This document shows positions 50,401 through 61,797 of a DNA stretch of 64,000 nt, piece after piece. Source of the DNA: Nepenthes gracilis (taxonomy: Eukaryota > Streptophyta > Magnoliopsida > Caryophyllales > Nepenthaceae); the NCBI GenBank assembly GCA_033239525.1, contig BSYO01000006.1:18872175-18936174 (forward strand). Reading direction: 5' to 3'. The notes below the pieces were generated by a model, which ran no database searches, had not been told where the DNA came from, and was given only the letters and a program-made list of their open reading frames with translations. The position numbers were made by a program, and so were the translations under genes. Position 1 is the stretch's first letter. Every line of letters begins with the position of its first letter.

Positions 50401-51520
50401 CTAGGTGGTTCTATTGTGGAACTCGGTTGGGTTGCGAATCTTGCGTCGAGCAGGTTTTGGAAGACGACGGTGATGAGCACTAACAGAAGGCAATCCCAGC
50501 ATGCATGACGGCACTGCCAACGGTGACAGCCATTATGCGATGGCAATAGTAGCTACGGCAACCTAAGTAAGTGCCTTCGGTGGCCATTTCTCTCTCCATC
50601 ACCTCATTACACCATCTTCCGAAATTTTGGCCAATCGCCGCATGATTGTTGCATGCAAATACAAAATCGGCATCTAGAGGAAGAAAAGAAGGATTTACTT
50701 GCCTCGATTTGTTGATTCTCCTCCAGCGACAGTGGCGGTGGCTCCTTGTGGCTCATGAACTCTTTCTTTCCTTTACACCGCGGCACAAATTGGAGGGGAA
50801 ACCATAGAGAGGGCTTTGCCAGCGTCTGATTTGGGCGACATCTCATCCGTCGATGGTAGTTTCTACCGTTGTTCGCCACATCGTCCTTTCTCTTCTTCCT
50901 TCCTTCTATCTTTTTCTTTCTCTTTTTCTGCTTTGCTCGACGTCCTTTTCACCATTTTTTTAATAACATAACTACTAGGCATTTTGTTCGACACTATTTT
51001 TCTGATTTTTTTTCCCTTGGGTATTGAAGTTTGGGAGTTAGCGGGGAAGCCCCCAATCGTTTAAGCATGTCAAGGGTAGGCAAAGTATGGAGGCGTTGCC
51101 ATGGAGGCGTTTCCTCTAGTTGAGGTCAGATGGGTCGAATCAAAGCGGGTTCGATTCCCGTACCTTTTAACCTAAAACTTGTACAATACAACAGAAAATT
51201 AGTGGTAAGAGGAAAACATTGGGACTCACTTTTCGATTTATTTTTCAACACTTAAGTCAATAATCCTTCTTCGTAGAGAGAAAGATAGAGCATGTTTTGA
51301 ATAAAATATGCGTGAAGGAAGTATGCCCGGGTGGATGGCATCTTAGGTGGATAATGTCATGAAGGGATAACTTTTTCTTAGTTAGAGGAGTTCATGAGGG
51401 GCTTTCTGGAGGAAAAAATCCTCATTACCAGATGCTGATATCTTTTTCCTTATTCTTCTTTTTTCTCGGGGGCCTTCCCTATTCGTTGGGATAAAGGGGG
51501 ATTTTTAGAATAGGCGGATG
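47461..51520. mobile_element. Unclassified repeat complex, possibly a non-autonomous LTR element
   Basis: Sequence at 47490-47760 resembles 51225-51520: TTTTTCGACACTCAA, CTTCTTCGTAGA, AAAGATAGAG, GGATGG, GGAGTTCAT and AGGGGC occur in the same order. A third partial copy lies at 47880-48150. Inside are two diverged tandem units, about 48181-49150 and 49270-50740, each with a decayed acidic ORF. The outer similarity could be LTRs of a large non-autonomous element. No clean TG...CA ends, target duplication or primer-binding site were found, so the class is open. Confidence 0.45.
48181..50240 (+). pseudogene. Decayed, tandemly duplicated ORF with repeated VEVT-type motif
   Basis: On the plus strand, segments encode Glu/Asp-rich peptides with a repeated core of the form (V/M)EVT followed by D/E/N and a variable residue, at about 48443, 48788, 49570, 49648 and 50104. 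Blocks such as EEEDILCP recur in both tandem copies (48841-48875 and 50213-50243). In-frame stops separate them. The product would have been a low-complexity acidic repeat protein of the kind found in some retroelement gag regions. I do not recognise the family. Confidence 0.4.
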
Positions 51521-51537
51521 ATTGTAACCGTTTGTTG

Positions 51538-51593
51538 AATTGCCTCCGTGGATAAGGACGCATCAAACTGCCTCCATGGATAAGGACGCACCA
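51538..51593. repeat. 28-bp tandem duplication
   Basis: Two near-identical 28-base units at 51538-51565 and 51566-51593 with the core TGCCTCC(G/A)TGGATAAGGACG. They differ at a few positions. Confidence 0.85.
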
Positions 51594-51979
51594 GTTGAGC
51601 TATTTATTTTTTCGGACTGGGTATACCAAACCTATCAACTCTATTTCTTCAAGAAGTAGACCTCCGTTTATCATATACAATTTTACATCGAAATTTCAAT
51701 TCAAAGTAACTAAATCGATAGGTGGGGATTTTAAGCCAAGAAAGCGTAATTTTTCTTATGAGTTATAAATTATAGCGAAATTTTTGGTCTTATTTATAGA
51801 TGGATAAATTGAAATTTTTAGAAAAAGTAAAGAATAATTGTTTTAATTAATTGTTGAAATATATTTTTTTAAAATTATTTTTTCAATGATATCAAACAGG
51901 TCATTTTTTGAATTTCCTTGTAAATTCATGTGATGTTTTTTTTCCCTCTTAATTGCCCAAACACGGTCCTGTTCAACAT

Positions 51980-52015
51980 TGGGCCTGCTGGGCCGGATTC
52001 TTCCAGTTAGGCCCA
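51980..52015. promoter_or_regulatory. Three site II (TGGGCC) motifs upstream of the MAP1D-like gene
   Basis: TGGGCC occurs at 51980-51985 and 51989-51994, and its reverse complement at 52010-52015, about 310-350 bases upstream of the start codon at 52327. Site II elements bind TCP factors and are known to be enriched in promoters of nuclear genes for organelle proteins and growth functions, which fits an organelle-targeted aminopeptidase. Confidence 0.5.
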
Positions 52016-52326
52016 TTCTGATTAAGCAAAATCAAATTATCAATTGTTTTAATACTTTGAAAACTATTTGAAATTATAAATGAAAATATTCAATTTAATT
52101 TATTTTTTAATAAAATAAAGTTATCTGTACAATAAAAATTTAAAATAAATTAAAAAATAAAAAGCAATAAAAGATAAAAAAAGAAAGTTATGGATATGTT
52201 TTCTGGATTTAAAAGGTTAAATACAGGCCGGCAGTTAAGTGCATCGCTTTGCGTTCGAGCGCGAAACGCGTCGTTTTTTTAGTGGCCAGAGTAGTGGACA
52301 GCGGAAGCGCTTGAGCGAGCGAGAGA

Positions 52327-52431
52327 ATGGTAGGGAGTGCGGCTCTCCAGCATCGTTTCATCTCTTCATTCGTCGGTGACCGCTTCCTTCACCCTTCCCA
52401 GCCTTTTCATCAAATCTTTCGTTACCATCCA

Positions 52432-52463
<32 letters not shown>

Positions 52464-55400
52464 CTTGAGTTGCTGTAATGCTGTTGTGATTTTGTGAAAT
52501 CAACCTCTTATCTATTTTTTAGCTTTGTTAATTGAAATTGTTTGATGCTTCATGAGAGATTTGACTAAAATTGATTAGTAGCACCAAACTTTTTTGTTTC
52601 TTGACTTTTGTTTCCGATAAGAAAGAATTGATGCTGTATCATGCCTTATGCATGTTAAGCGGGAATTTTGAATTTTTATCCGATTTTGTCGTCTAAGTTG
52701 CCACTATTAAGAACATGACATTAACTTAGGGTAGTTAAGTTGTCTGAATTTTAGGGTACAATCTCATACTTATTTCCGATTGACGATTTTCCTTTCGTAT
52801 TGGCATGCAGCGATTTTCCTAGCTTGACATAGTCAGTGGATTTCAGTCAATAATTGTGGCGTCAGTTGTAGCATACTAGCCAACTCGATAGTTACTTGCT
52901 CATTTGTTGTTAGGTCTGCCAGTTTCGGGTGCTGAAAAAAAGAGTCAAATTCTTCAATGTTTTAGGTGCCAAAATAGGTTTTCTGAGAATGGAGTCGGGT
53001 GCTGAACATACTATACTCTGTATACTTCTTTGACATTGTTGATAATTGCGTCTGCTCAATTCTTTATCGTATGAGCTTGTTTTTAGAAATTTACTATGTA
53101 TGTATGCCAGAAAGAGATTGAATACAACTTGTTCTTTCTGTTGTAAAAATATTTCATATAAGCATCTGTTCAAACATGAATTGGAGATGTTGAAGGTGTT
53201 CTGAGTTAAGTTTCAGATGTATCAAGGCTTAAGGGACAGGTTCAGATAACATTAGATTGCACAATTAGATGAAATTTGATAACTTCTAACTAAGGAGGAG
53301 ATTGCTCTGTTGATACATGTTTTCACGGTCTTCTATTTGTTTCCTTTCCCCTTGGATCCTGAAATCATGAAGTACAGCAGGATTAGTTCCATGTCTTCCA
53401 TTCATGCAATGAAAGTTAGTCGATTCCAGCTTGGAGACTTCTGTTTTGAATGCTTTAGCTTGCCGCTTGACAACTTCTCTAACATATTGTTCCTTGAAAG
53501 TCCATCTTTACCTGAGTAGTTATCATTGTTGAAGTCGGCTGTAATTCTTTACTTGTTTCTAATGTTTTCCCTTCAGAAAAGGTTCCATTTGGCTGGAAAA
53601 ATGTAGTTGACTGAACTTGCATAAAAAGGGTAGCCAATGCATGCGACTCATGTTGTGGGGCCATGGATTCGCGTATGCTGGAAAAAATGTATTGTGATTA
53701 TCCAAGATGCTTTCCGTCCAATCAATATTTGATTAGGAACACTTAATTCTGCCAATAAATGCTTGAACCTTAAGAATGTACTGGTGCTATAGAGAGATAT
53801 GCTTTGGGTTTTTCATTGAAAATCTGTCTTTGTTACTGCATTGCATTACTTACAGGTGATATGAATCTGATATATGATCAGATGTATATCTGGGAAAAGA
53901 GGTAATAAAGATGTATTGCAGTCTTCCGAGATATAACAAATGCAAGCATCTGTTGAATATCAGCTACCTTCTCCGACTTTCAACCATTTCAAGAGCATTA
54001 GCTCAAGGAATGCAAGTTCATCAGAAAATCATACAACAGGGGTTAGATGTAAACCCATTTTTCCTAACCAAGTTGCTTCAGTTCTATGCGCACTTGGACC
54101 ATTTGAGATATGCCCAAAAGTTGTTTGATAAATTATCTCAACCAAATGTTTTTGCATGGACTGCGGTCCTTGCATTCCAGTCGAGGAATGGGATGTTTAG
54201 TGAATGTTTACAAGTTTATGGTGAAATGAGGTCTAAGGGTGTCATACCAGATGAGTATGTTTTCCCTAAAGTCATAAGGGCATGCGCTCAATTGTCATGT
54301 CTAGACGTGGGTACTTCTATTCATAAAGAAGTGATTATTTATGGTATGGAGTTAAGCTTACAAGTTTGCAATCCATTAATTGACATGTATTCAAAATGCA
54401 AGGATGTTGGTAGTGCTAGGCGAATTTTTGATGATATGGAGGAAAGAGATTTGTTTTCATGGAATTCAATAATTTCTGGTTATGTATCAAATACATTTTC
54501 GATGTTGGCTGTGGAACTAGTGAATTTCATGAGATTAGAAGGTGTTGAGCCAGATGTAGTTACATGTAATGCTGTAATGGATGCTTATTGTCAAATTGGG
54601 ATGTGTGCAGAGGCTCTGAAGGTTTTTGCACAGATTGAGGAGCCCAATATAATATCTTGGACTACTCTTATTTCTGGCTTTTCGAGGAATGGTAAGCATG
54701 AAACATCCCTGGGAATTTTTAGGGATATGATGAACAGTGGAGTAGTTATCCCAGACGTAGATTCTCTCTCTAGAACACTAGTGTCTTGCCGTCATTTAGG
54801 GGCTCTAAGAAATGGACAAGAGATACATGGGTATGGAATAAAATTTCTTGGAAGGTGCATATTTTACAGCTCGGCTGGACCTGCTTTATTGACAATGTAT
54901 TCTAGTTGTGGAAGAATTCATACTGCTAGTGAAGTGTTTGAATTGATGGATAAATTTGATGCCATTGCTTGGAATGCCATGATAGTTGCATTTGTTGATC
55001 TAGAAATGAGACACTCAGCGCTTGAGTGTTTTATGGAGATGCAAATCATGGGAATCAAGAATGACAAAACGACTATATCAACTGTTTTGCCAATTTGTGA
55101 ACTGAAATTGGGGAAAGAGATTCATGCCTATGTTGTTCGAAACAGCTATGATTCAGATGTTTCAGTCTTAAATGCCCTTATTTGGATGTATTCTAAATGT
55201 GGTTGCCTCAAAACTGCACAGCTCGTATTTTCAAATATGGTTACAAGAGATTTAGTGTCATGGAATACAATTGTTGGAAGCTTAGCAATGCACGGGCAAG
55301 GCCAGGCTGCTCTTCGGTGTGTGCAGGAGATGAATTCCTTGGGTCTTTCTGTCGATGCTGTTACTTTAACTTCTGCACTTTCTGCTTGCAGTCACTCAGG

Positions 55401-58400
55401 TCTTGTTGATGAGGGGCTTGAACTCTTTCACAGCATGAGTAGAGACTTTGGACTTATCCCCCAAATTGAGCACTTTGCTTGTCTTGTTGATATGCTAGCA
55501 CGTGCTGGTCAGCTTGATGAGGCTGTTGCTCTACTAAACCAGATGCCAATAAAGCCAGACAAGCACATTTGGGGGACACTGCTGATTGCCAGTGAAGCCC
55601 AACGAAATGTTAAATTTGCACAGCTAGCAGTGGAAAATCTTCTTCAGTTAGAGCCTGAAAAAGCAGGATACTATGTGACATTATCAAATCTTTATGCCAG
55701 GGGTGGAAGATGGGATAATGCTATTAGCATCAGGAAGCAAATGGAATCCAGAGGGCTGGTTAAACCTGTAGGTACTAGTTGGATTGAGTATGAAAACTAA
55801 GGCTTTACAATTGAGAATTCTAAGTAAAAAATAATTTGTAGATATTACAAATTAGTTTTTTTATTCTTTAATCACATTTCCCTCAAAATTTTCATACCAC
55901 AAACATTTTTTGGGTTCACGTAGTGCTTAAAGACAAGAAAAGTGTGCTATATTTTTTGTGCAGCTTGTCTGTAATTGAGGGAGTGATTGTCCTGAAGAAA
56001 ATCTTGCACTCGGATATTAGTCAACATTTTATTTTAAAACTTCCTCTACGTCTTTCAAGCTTGAAGTTCTTGATTTCTAGTACCACAAGATAACCAACTT
56101 TGACAACTTCGTAAGGTGGCTTCTTTCTAAACTCCTTTTGGGTGGAACTAGCACTCTCTTCTCATGCAACAGACCCAGAGACTGATTCCTGCATCTTATA
56201 CCAACCACTTCAACTCTTCCATCACCATCAGGTTAGCTCTATCTTTGCCTGTGAACATTTTTCTATATGTTGAAAATATCTGTATCATTTTCACCTTTTC
56301 ACTCTTTCTTAGGCCTCTAAAATGATTAGTCTGTTTGATGCGTCATAAATAGAGTACTTGAGGAGTACCCACCCATTTTATACCTAGCATGTCATAATTA
56401 TTCTGAGTTATGGTGTTGTTGGTGTCAAATAAGCATCTCCAATTGAGCTGTTGCTCTCGAAGTAATTGGTTAATACAAAGTTCATTTTGAGGCTGCATGG
56501 TGTGGGAACCAATTTGTGTCTTCTAGATGCTCTCTGCCATCATAAAATTGAAGTGCTATTGTCATGCCTAGGTCACCTACCCCCCATTATGCATATGATC
56601 TTATAGCTATTGCATGTTTGGGGAAACTTTCCCATGAAATATTCCTATATTTCCCTTTTAAGTAACATAGTGGCATAGTTGAGTGGCTTCCAATCAACAA
56701 TAGTTCACTGATGGCATTACTGCAGTAGCAACTTCATGCTCCCTGCTTATTGGTTGATGGTTCTTCTTTTGTCATTCTTTTTAAAGGTGGCCTTAGGTGT
56801 CAAAACCACTTTGATGAGTGTGCTGGTCAATTAATAACAGTGGCTTTCAACAGCCTACTCTGTGTGTGGAATTGACATTGTTATTAATTGCATTTTTATC
56901 CTTTCATTTTCCATGGGCCTTCATTCCACTCATTTGAATTATTATTTTTTAATTCTACAGGAAGAGGTTGAATTGAAGCTTGTGTAATTGAAATCTATTT
57001 ATTCAGAGACAACTGACAATGAGGATTATTCTTTAGCTTAACAACTTGGAATGGAAATTTCATATGCATGTGTACTTTTAGGAAGAGATTAAATATCACT
57101 GCTTTATGATGCCAAAAATGGTCTACTGTGCTACTCTAGGCAAAACCTTGTTAGACTAGTAAAACATGAATGGAGAACGAGTTGATGTGATCTGACTTAT
57201 AGTTGTAACAAGGAATAAAAGAAGGATTAAGAAAACATGAGAGCAAACAAAATTATATTAAGCGTGATTCTAACCTGATGGAGAGGATTGCATTTTTTTA
57301 TCTTCATTTGCTTTCATACAATTCCCTATCTGTTTCCTTGTCATGTGAGTAATGGAATTACTATAGCTCCAAAGCATTATTTTCCATGGCTATTGTCTCC
57401 CATATATAAAATTTCAATAGGTGACTCCCACATCAGAAGCATGTGGGTGACAACTATTCTAACAACTTGTCTGTAAATTCCATTTCAATCTTGGAAGGTA
57501 TCATTGGTGATGTCCGTTGTATTACTCTTGTTGTTTCTATATGATAAAGTGCTCCTTACAAAAGTTTGCTCTAATCTAGCTGTACAATATGCGGTCTTGT
57601 TAGAAAGGCTTGGGTCACACACATTAACGATATTCTCATCTTGGTTTATTCTGTATTTGACTGGGGCAGGGAGGAAACATGTTGTGATGCAATTATCAAG
57701 AACTCTCTCTGTCTTATCCAATCTTTTATTTAATAAAAGGTTTGTCTGATTCTCTCTCTCTGTCTCTCATCTGCATACTAGTTGTCTATCTCTAGGGGAA
57801 ACATCGAAAACAAAGATCTGAACAGACTTAAGACATTTAAATGGGTCAATATTCGAATAAACTGTATGTTTGGAGACCTTTCTCTCTTTTTTGTTGACTA
57901 TAGTAATTTCAATGTCACTATTTAGTTATTGAAAAAAGAAGTTTGACTGTCACGTGTTCATTTTTATGTACAGTTGGATGTATATTGGTGGTTGTGGTTC
58001 CTCACATAAGCTGACTTATGTGAATTACTATCCCATGTAATGCTGGTTAATAAAGTGAATCAATGCCAAATTGGTATTACAAAGAGAATATGAAGTGAAA
58101 TCCACATTCTTTTGATAAGGGTAGTGAATTATACTTGCAAGACACCAAGGAATGAAGAAAACAAGCTAGGCATCTGATATCAGTGTATCCACAAAATTGA
58201 GAAAGGAACGTGACTATAGTGTGTGACCCTTATTTGAGGGTGCTCCATATGCAAATTTTGTAACCTAAGAAAATCCCATTGTAAAATAAGGATCCCGTGT
58301 CCTGAAATGGATTGAGAATTAATAAATATCCTGAAGCAAATTTAACAATTCCATCACTGCACAAATATTGATGGCTTAGTGCAAAACAAATAAATAAAAA

Positions 58401-61400
58401 TATTCTAGAGGATATTTTTCTGCTGTCACCTAACCTCCATCCTCTGGAGCAAGGGAATATTATTGTAGCTTCTATTGTGAACCAATTATTTAATTTCAAT
58501 GCCTCTCTCTCTTCTATTCAAAAGTTATTGCTGTCCCTGTAATATCACGGGGAATGCAAGGACTGGTATCTAAAATGAGAAATTGAGCCTTCAGTCAAGG
58601 ATTTACAGTATATATCCAGCATGGAGTCAAGGCATTTCATTGTGCTAATGCTGGGAACTGGACAACATAGTTGGTTGTATACTAGGAAACTTAGCTTTTT
58701 TATGAATGAGATGGAGGATTGTCTGGAGAGCTTCAAAAGATGTTTCCCGCAAGATAGGTGATAATAATTTGTCAGGTGGACTCCAAGGATTGGAGCTTTA
58801 CAATAAAGGAGGAGCCTACAAAAGCCAGAGGGCTTGCCCTTGATGGTGTTATCCCCAAGCAGAAGGTATATAACCACAAGTAAAAGATCCGATGAACAAT
58901 TGTTTTGTAAAAAAAGAAGTATGAAATATGAATGTTGACTAAACACAAGCTTTATATATACCAGGCATACAAATATGTTAAAGCTCACTGCTAGTAAGGC
59001 GCTCTCTCCAGAAAAGATGCTATTTCAACCAAACAATATCTTGAGATCCCAAAAACTGCTATTTTAAACCAAATTCTGGAAACCCATTGCTGCAGAGTAT
59101 TCATCAAAGCATGAGTAGGAAAACTATATTCCTTTATTGTCATTGGGCAGGAGGAAGGCCTTATATGCATTTCCAATGAATACTGTGGAATGATAGCATA
59201 GCGAAAATGCTTTGTACAATATAGTTGAATTTGTTTTCTGGTTGCTGCTATTCAATGGTTCTTGCATGGATCAACTACTGGCAAAATGTGAGACAACTTT
59301 GGCCTGTACTACGTCAGACCTGGAAGCTTGTTTACATATGGTTATGGTATTTGTTTCCACTTAACACGGCTTTGATTCTGACTAAATAGGATCATTGTAA
59401 AAGCTCTCTGATTATTTGTACGGCTTCAAAGCTTACCTTATTATCATGAAAAGGAGAAGAGGCTTTTTAATAGGGAGAGGTTTCCTATATTCTCGTGGTT
59501 GGTAATAAGTTGGCGAACCTCCTCATAGGATGACTGACTAATCACCATCAATGGCGTCGCGGCATCGCCAAGCTTGCCCGGTTCCATCATCCTCGAGGAG
59601 GAGGAAAGAGAAGTCCAATGCTATTTATGGAAGACTATGGATTGCTAATCTGCCTACGTGGGAGGCCTTCTCCGGATACCACGACGGCATCTCGACAATA
59701 GAATATCCAATGTTCCGACAAATTAAGCTAGATATTTGTAATCAATTATTTTTCATTTAAGGAAGGAACAATAGTATTTCATTGCTACAAGTATGGATTG
59801 CCACAAAAGGGGGCTGCTTTCTTCTCCCTCCCAAAATGCCGAGTTCACCATCAGGGCTCAACAAGCAGCATAATTCCGTTCTGTGGCTGCGAAGCTATAG
59901 TGAAGGTGTGCGGGGTCTTATTATCTAGCTGTTGATACTCCACATCTTCACGAAAACTCCATCCAAATCCGCCACTCATTAGTGGGTGTTCAATTCTTTT
60001 TATTGAGAGACTATGCTCGACATTTGCTGCCCTGGTTTTTTCCCGGAGTACTCCTATGGCCGATCTGTCACCCAACCTACTTAAACAACCTAAAGAAGTC
60101 ATCATTTTCTTTTTTAGAGGTCGGTTCTGCACTGTAAGGAGAGCTCACTCGATTCGATATCCTTCCTTGTGGATTCCCGATTTCTAAAGGAGCCTGTGCA
60201 ATGAAGTTCACGTTCATGAGACCGTAGCAGAGTGGAGCAGTCGCGTCACGAAGTTCCTTATTTTAGCTGGATCTCGCTAGTGCCACTTAAACAGTAGGTA
60301 GGCGGCAGATGTATGATGTTTGGAGTTGTCGTTTGTGCACCTGTCCCCATCCATTAGGTCTATCTGTAATCCAACTGTTCTATATGGGTTCCTAATCAAC
60401 TAAAGAAATTGGGGTAAAGCGATTTGACTGTAAAAAGGAGATTCTTCTTCGATTTGCTATGGAAGTCCTTCTTTTCCCCATCACCAAGAACTCATTTTTC
60501 TGACACCTTATTTCTCCTAGAATCATGAAACACTTTTTCCCCTGGACCTCCCCCTCCCTCCCCTTTTCTCTAGGCCAGTGAGTAGTATTTTCGTGCATTG
60601 GTCTCAAAATTATATATACTATCCCAGGCATTAGTGAGGGGTAGCAATAACAAGAACACAAAATCTTCCCTAGGTTATCTAGGGGCTATTATATCTTATT
60701 CACTTTTTTCTATCGACAATATTTTCCAACTAATTTTTTTCAAATCCATGGCCCCTCACCCCCTTCCCTCCATTAAAAAAGACAAATGATGCTCTTGTTT
60801 GAGCTGGATTTCAAGATCTTGAGGGATCAATAATTATGCAATATGAAATTTTTAGAAGTTATGACTAATTTAAGATCAATTTGACATTTGACATTTTTTA
60901 ACACCAACACTTTTTGGCAATATTAAACAAACTTATTTCAATTCAGCATTTTCTATCTGCTTGTTTCAGTTCAGCAGCACTCTTGTGCACCTCTAAGCAA
61001 AGCCAAACTTGTCAGTTTAAGTTCTCATTGTTTTCCATCTTGAACAATCTAGTAGTAGCTGGATTTTCTTCCCTTATCAACATTATCTTTAATTGAAATC
61101 TCCTCCTCTGTTACGTTCAGCGAATTGCGCATGTACTGCTTTCACTTCTCAAACACATTATATGATAGATGTGGTAACAATTCCAACATGTGTTTGCATT
61201 GAATTATTTGCATTTATACCCATCATTGATGCAAATATTGGCTGATATGTATTGGTATCGGGGGGCATGATATCAATATTTTCCGATATCACGACGTCGT
61301 GATATTTTTTGTATCTGCAATATATTAATCGATGTTTTGCTAATATATTAATCAATATGGCTCTTTCAATTTATAATTTCAAGAATTTTTTCATTCTAAT

Positions 61401-61797
61401 ATATCCGATATTGATATGATGTGGCTGGTATGTCCAAAACAGATATGGCTGTGACTGATATCGATATTGATATTTTTATCATTGATATTACCCATACCTC
61501 ATCTTTGTTGAATTAGTCAACTCCAATCCTGACTATTTTGGGATGAAACAAATGTTATAATTTTGCAGAAATTTAGATGATCTGCCTAACAGCAGACGGA
61601 AACGTTTAAGGCCTGGTAAGGTATCGCCACGCCGTCCTGTTCCTGCTCATATACCAAGACCTCCTTACGTAAATTCGCGGAAACCCCCTGGGATTGCAAG
61701 TGGACCAGAGGTGCATGATGAGAGTGGAATAGAATGCATGCGAGCTTCTGGAAGGCTTGCTGCACAGGTTCTTGAATATGCTGGGACTTTAGTTAAG
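52327..61797 (+). CDS. MAP1D: Methionine aminopeptidase, type I, organelle-targeted (MAP1D-like), 5' part only
   Basis: MAP1D removes the initiator methionine from proteins made in plastids and mitochondria. Three exons join in frame: 52327-52432 (35 codons plus 1 nt), 57670-57739 and 61569-61797, with donors GTTTCT, GTTTGT and GTAGTT and acceptors GGGCAG and TTGCAG. Exon 1 starts MVGSAALQHRFISSF, a Ser/Phe/Arg-rich transit-peptide type. Exon 2 has MQLSRTLSVLSNLLFN, and exon 3 has LRPGKVSPRRPVPAHIPRPP and GIECMRASGRLAAQVLEYAG, the start of the conserved aminopeptidase fold. About 135 residues are covered, and the catalytic metal-binding residues lie further on. Intron 1 (5.2 kb) contains a PPR gene. 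A gypsy-type element starts in intron 3 at 62102. The rest of the gene must lie past the right edge, or is lost. Confidence 0.88.
52436..52463 (+). repeat. (TC)n microsatellite at the start of MAP1D intron 1
   Basis: A pure TC run begins three bases after the exon 1 donor site. Length variation here could influence donor choice, but nothing in the sequence shows that it does. Confidence 0.85.
53911..55800 (+). CDS. Pentatricopeptide repeat protein, PLS class with E motif, nested in MAP1D intron 1
   Basis: PPR proteins bind single-stranded organelle RNA, and PLS-class members usually serve C-to-U editing in plastids or mitochondria. The frame is 629 codons without introns, typical of plant PPR genes. 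Motifs with the patterns NVFAWTAVL, DLFSWNSIISGY, NIISWTTLISGFSRNG and DLVSWNTIVGSLAMHGQGQ show the P-L-S array from about residue 75 to 540. After PDKHIWGTLL (residue about 550) an E motif ends with GLVKPVGTSWIEYEN. No DYW deaminase domain follows, so editing would need a partner in trans. The start is the first in-frame Met. A start further in (GMQVHQ) is possible but would shorten the N-terminus. The organelle targeted cannot be read with confidence. The gene lies inside MAP1D intron 1 on the same strand. Confidence 0.95.
   Translation: MYCSLPRYNKCKHLLNISYLLRLSTISRALAQGMQVHQKIIQQGLDVNPFFLTKLLQFYAHLDHLRYAQKLFDKLSQPNVFAWTAVLAFQSRNGMFSECLQVYGEMRSKGVIPDEYVFPKVIRACAQLSCLDVGTSIHKEVIIYGMELSLQVCNPLIDMYSKCKDVGSARRIFDDMEERDLFSWNSIISGYVSNTFSMLAVELVNFMRLEGVEPDVVTCNAVMDAYCQIGMCAEALKVFAQIEEPNIISWTTLISGFSRNGKHETSLGIFRDMMNSGVVIPDVDSLSRTLVSCRHLGALRNGQEIHGYGIKFLGRCIFYSSAGPALLTMYSSCGRIHTASEVFELMDKFDAIAWNAMIVAFVDLEMRHSALECFMEMQIMGIKNDKTTISTVLPICELKLGKEIHAYVVRNSYDSDVSVLNALIWMYSKCGCLKTAQLVFSNMVTRDLVSWNTIVGSLAMHGQGQAALRCVQEMNSLGLSVDAVTLTSALSACSHSGLVDEGLELFHSMSRDFGLIPQIEHFACLVDMLARAGQLDEAVALLNQMPIKPDKHIWGTLLIASEAQRNVKFAQLAVENLLQLEPEKAGYYVTLSNLYARGGRWDNAISIRKQMESRGLVKPVGTSWIEYEN
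55801..57669 (+). other. PPR 3' flank and remainder of MAP1D intron 1
   Basis: AT-rich, T-rich intron-type sequence. The first 200 bases carry AATAA-like and T-rich signals suited to PPR transcript ends. No further exon was recognised before MAP1D exon 2 at 57670. Confidence 0.5.
59430..60300. other. Possible organelle-derived (NUMT-like) insertion in MAP1D intron 2
   Basis: This block is more GC-rich and differs in style from the rest of the intron. It has a minus-strand open frame (60132-59851, 93 codons) and features reminiscent of plant mitochondrial DNA. I cannot name the mitochondrial region, so the call rests on composition and impression only. Confidence 0.3.
61286..61305. repeat. 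Perfect 20-bp palindrome in a GATATC-rich stretch
   Basis: The 20 bases centred between 61295 and 61296 (core ACGACGTCGT) read the same on both strands. The surrounding 61240-61480 is rich in GATATC/GATATT words in both orientations, suggesting a decayed foldback or MITE-type element. Confidence 0.75.

Larger units (their letters stand above)
57740..61568 (+). other. MAP1D intron 2
   Basis: A 3.8-kb intron whose GT and AG borders keep the reading frame. It contains a more GC-rich, organelle-like block (about 59430-60300) and a GATATC-rich palindromic stretch (about 61240-61480). No independent gene was recognised, and minus-strand open frames of 60-147 codons match no known family. Confidence 0.7.

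Noticed and set aside
53940..54128. Overlapping small frame at the PPR start
   Set aside because: Lies within the PPR frame and has no family features.
55197..55409. Second frame inside the PPR gene
   Set aside because: Out-of-frame shadow of the strong PPR coding sequence.
57504..57749. An 81-codon frame taken as one small gene
   Set aside because: Only its last 24 codons match MAP1D exon 2. The first part is intron sequence before the GGGCAG acceptor.
58545..58988. 147-codon minus-strand frame in MAP1D intron 2
   Set aside because: No recognisable domain, intron-like composition, no promoter or splice context.
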